Assembly: GCA_030634925.1 (NCBI GenBank)
Contig: DAOVZV010000066.1
Coordinates: forward strand, 1 to 6,605
Direction of reading: 5' to 3'
Origin: Sulfurovum sp.
GTDB lineage: Bacteria; Campylobacterota; Campylobacteria; Campylobacterales; Sulfurovaceae
DNA: 6,605 nt
Made by a program: the position numbers and the translations under genes. A model generated the notes under the pieces. It had not been told where the DNA came from. It saw only the letters and a list, made by a program, of their open reading frames with translations, and searched no databases. How positions within the stretch are numbered: the stretch's first letter is position 1; each line of letters starts with the position of its first letter. Of the stretch, positions 6,260-6,605 are shown one piece after another.

Positions 6260-6605
6260 ATGGAGTGCCAAATAGCACAAACTAATAGTGACAAAGAACA
6301 AATAAAAGAATATCTACTACAATCAAAGACAATAGCAGTAGTAGGAGCGTCACCAAAAGAAGAAAAAGCTAGTCATAGAGTGAGTAAATATCTACTAGAA
6401 GCAGGATACAATATGATACCAATATATCCAAGAGAGGATACGATATTGGGTCAAAAAGTATATAGAAGTCTCAAAGATATAAAAGAGAATATCGATATGG
6501 TAGTGGTGTTTAGAAAGTCTGATGTCGTAGATATAGTAGCTGATGTCTGTATAGATAGAGGAGATGTTAAGGTATTGTGGACACAAATAGGTATTATAAA
6601 CAACC
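6260..6605 (+). CDS. CoA-binding protein of the YccU family, 3' partial
   Basis: The gene starts at the ATG at 6260, six bases after AAAGGA, and runs off the window after 115 codons, so most but not all of the protein is present (family length is about 135-145). The Rossmann-like CoA-binding fold is recognisable from TIAVVGAS (24-31), the HRVSKYLLEAGYNMIPIYP stretch (39-57), TILGQKVYRSL (61-71), IDMVVVFRKSD (78-88) and VLWTQIGIIN (105-114), all aligning with E. coli YccU. The family resembles the CoA-binding domain of succinyl-CoA synthetase alpha subunit, but no clear physiological role is established. Isoleucine is coded almost only by ATA (11 of 13). Confidence 0.9.
   Translation, partial: MECQIAQTNSDKEQIKEYLLQSKTIAVVGASPKEEKASHRVSKYLLEAGYNMIPIYPREDTILGQKVYRSLKDIKENIDMVVVFRKSDVVDIVADVCIDRGDVKVLWTQIGIINN

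Noticed and set aside
6395..6586. 63-codon minus-strand open frame
   Set aside because: It is antisense to the clearly recognisable YccU-type gene and rich in Tyr/Ile, as expected for the reverse of ATA-rich codons.

Overview
The window reads as a chromosomal segment of an AT-rich member of the Campylobacterota. This rests on the type and wording of its housekeeping proteins: a plant-type (class II) DAHP synthase beginning MSWTPSSWR, a CmoA resembling Campylobacter CmoA, and T-rich extended -10 promoters without a clear -35. The species cannot be named from the sequence. There is no rRNA, tRNA, CRISPR array, insertion sequence or integrase, and no stretch over 300 bases lacks a gene.

Left part (1-1947, plus strand): a tight two-gene unit. 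The first gene runs in from outside the window and encodes a large protein with a HEPN-like N-terminal region (Rx4H motif) and a C-terminal RES domain, the fold of NAD+-degrading or ADP-ribosylating toxins. Its stop codon directly abuts the start of a second gene for a 243-residue protein with a PD-(D/E)xK-nuclease-like residue pattern. Their isoleucine codon use (mostly ATT) differs from that of the rest of the window (mostly ATA, or ATA/ATC), suggesting acquired DNA. This is the best candidate for a poorly described toxin or defence module.

Middle and right (2011-6206, minus strand): five genes in the order ilvA, orf114, a small HEPN-like gene, cmoA, and class II DAHP synthase, with gaps of 23, 2, 8 and 53 bases. 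ilvA makes 2-oxobutanoate for isoleucine synthesis. CmoA consumes prephenate and SAM to make carboxy-SAM for tRNA wobble-uridine modification. DAHP synthase opens the shikimate pathway that supplies prephenate. Inserted between ilvA and cmoA is a near-overlapping pair: a very acidic 114-residue protein of unknown family and a 166-residue HEPN-like protein with an Rx4H motif, arranged like an antitoxin-toxin pair. DAHP synthase has its own likely promoter in the 53-base gap after cmoA. A perfect 10-bp hairpin separates the two convergent units at 1985-2008.

Right end (6260-6605, plus strand): the start of a YccU-type CoA-binding protein gene, cut by the window edge and divergent from ilvA across a 53-base AT-rich promoter region.
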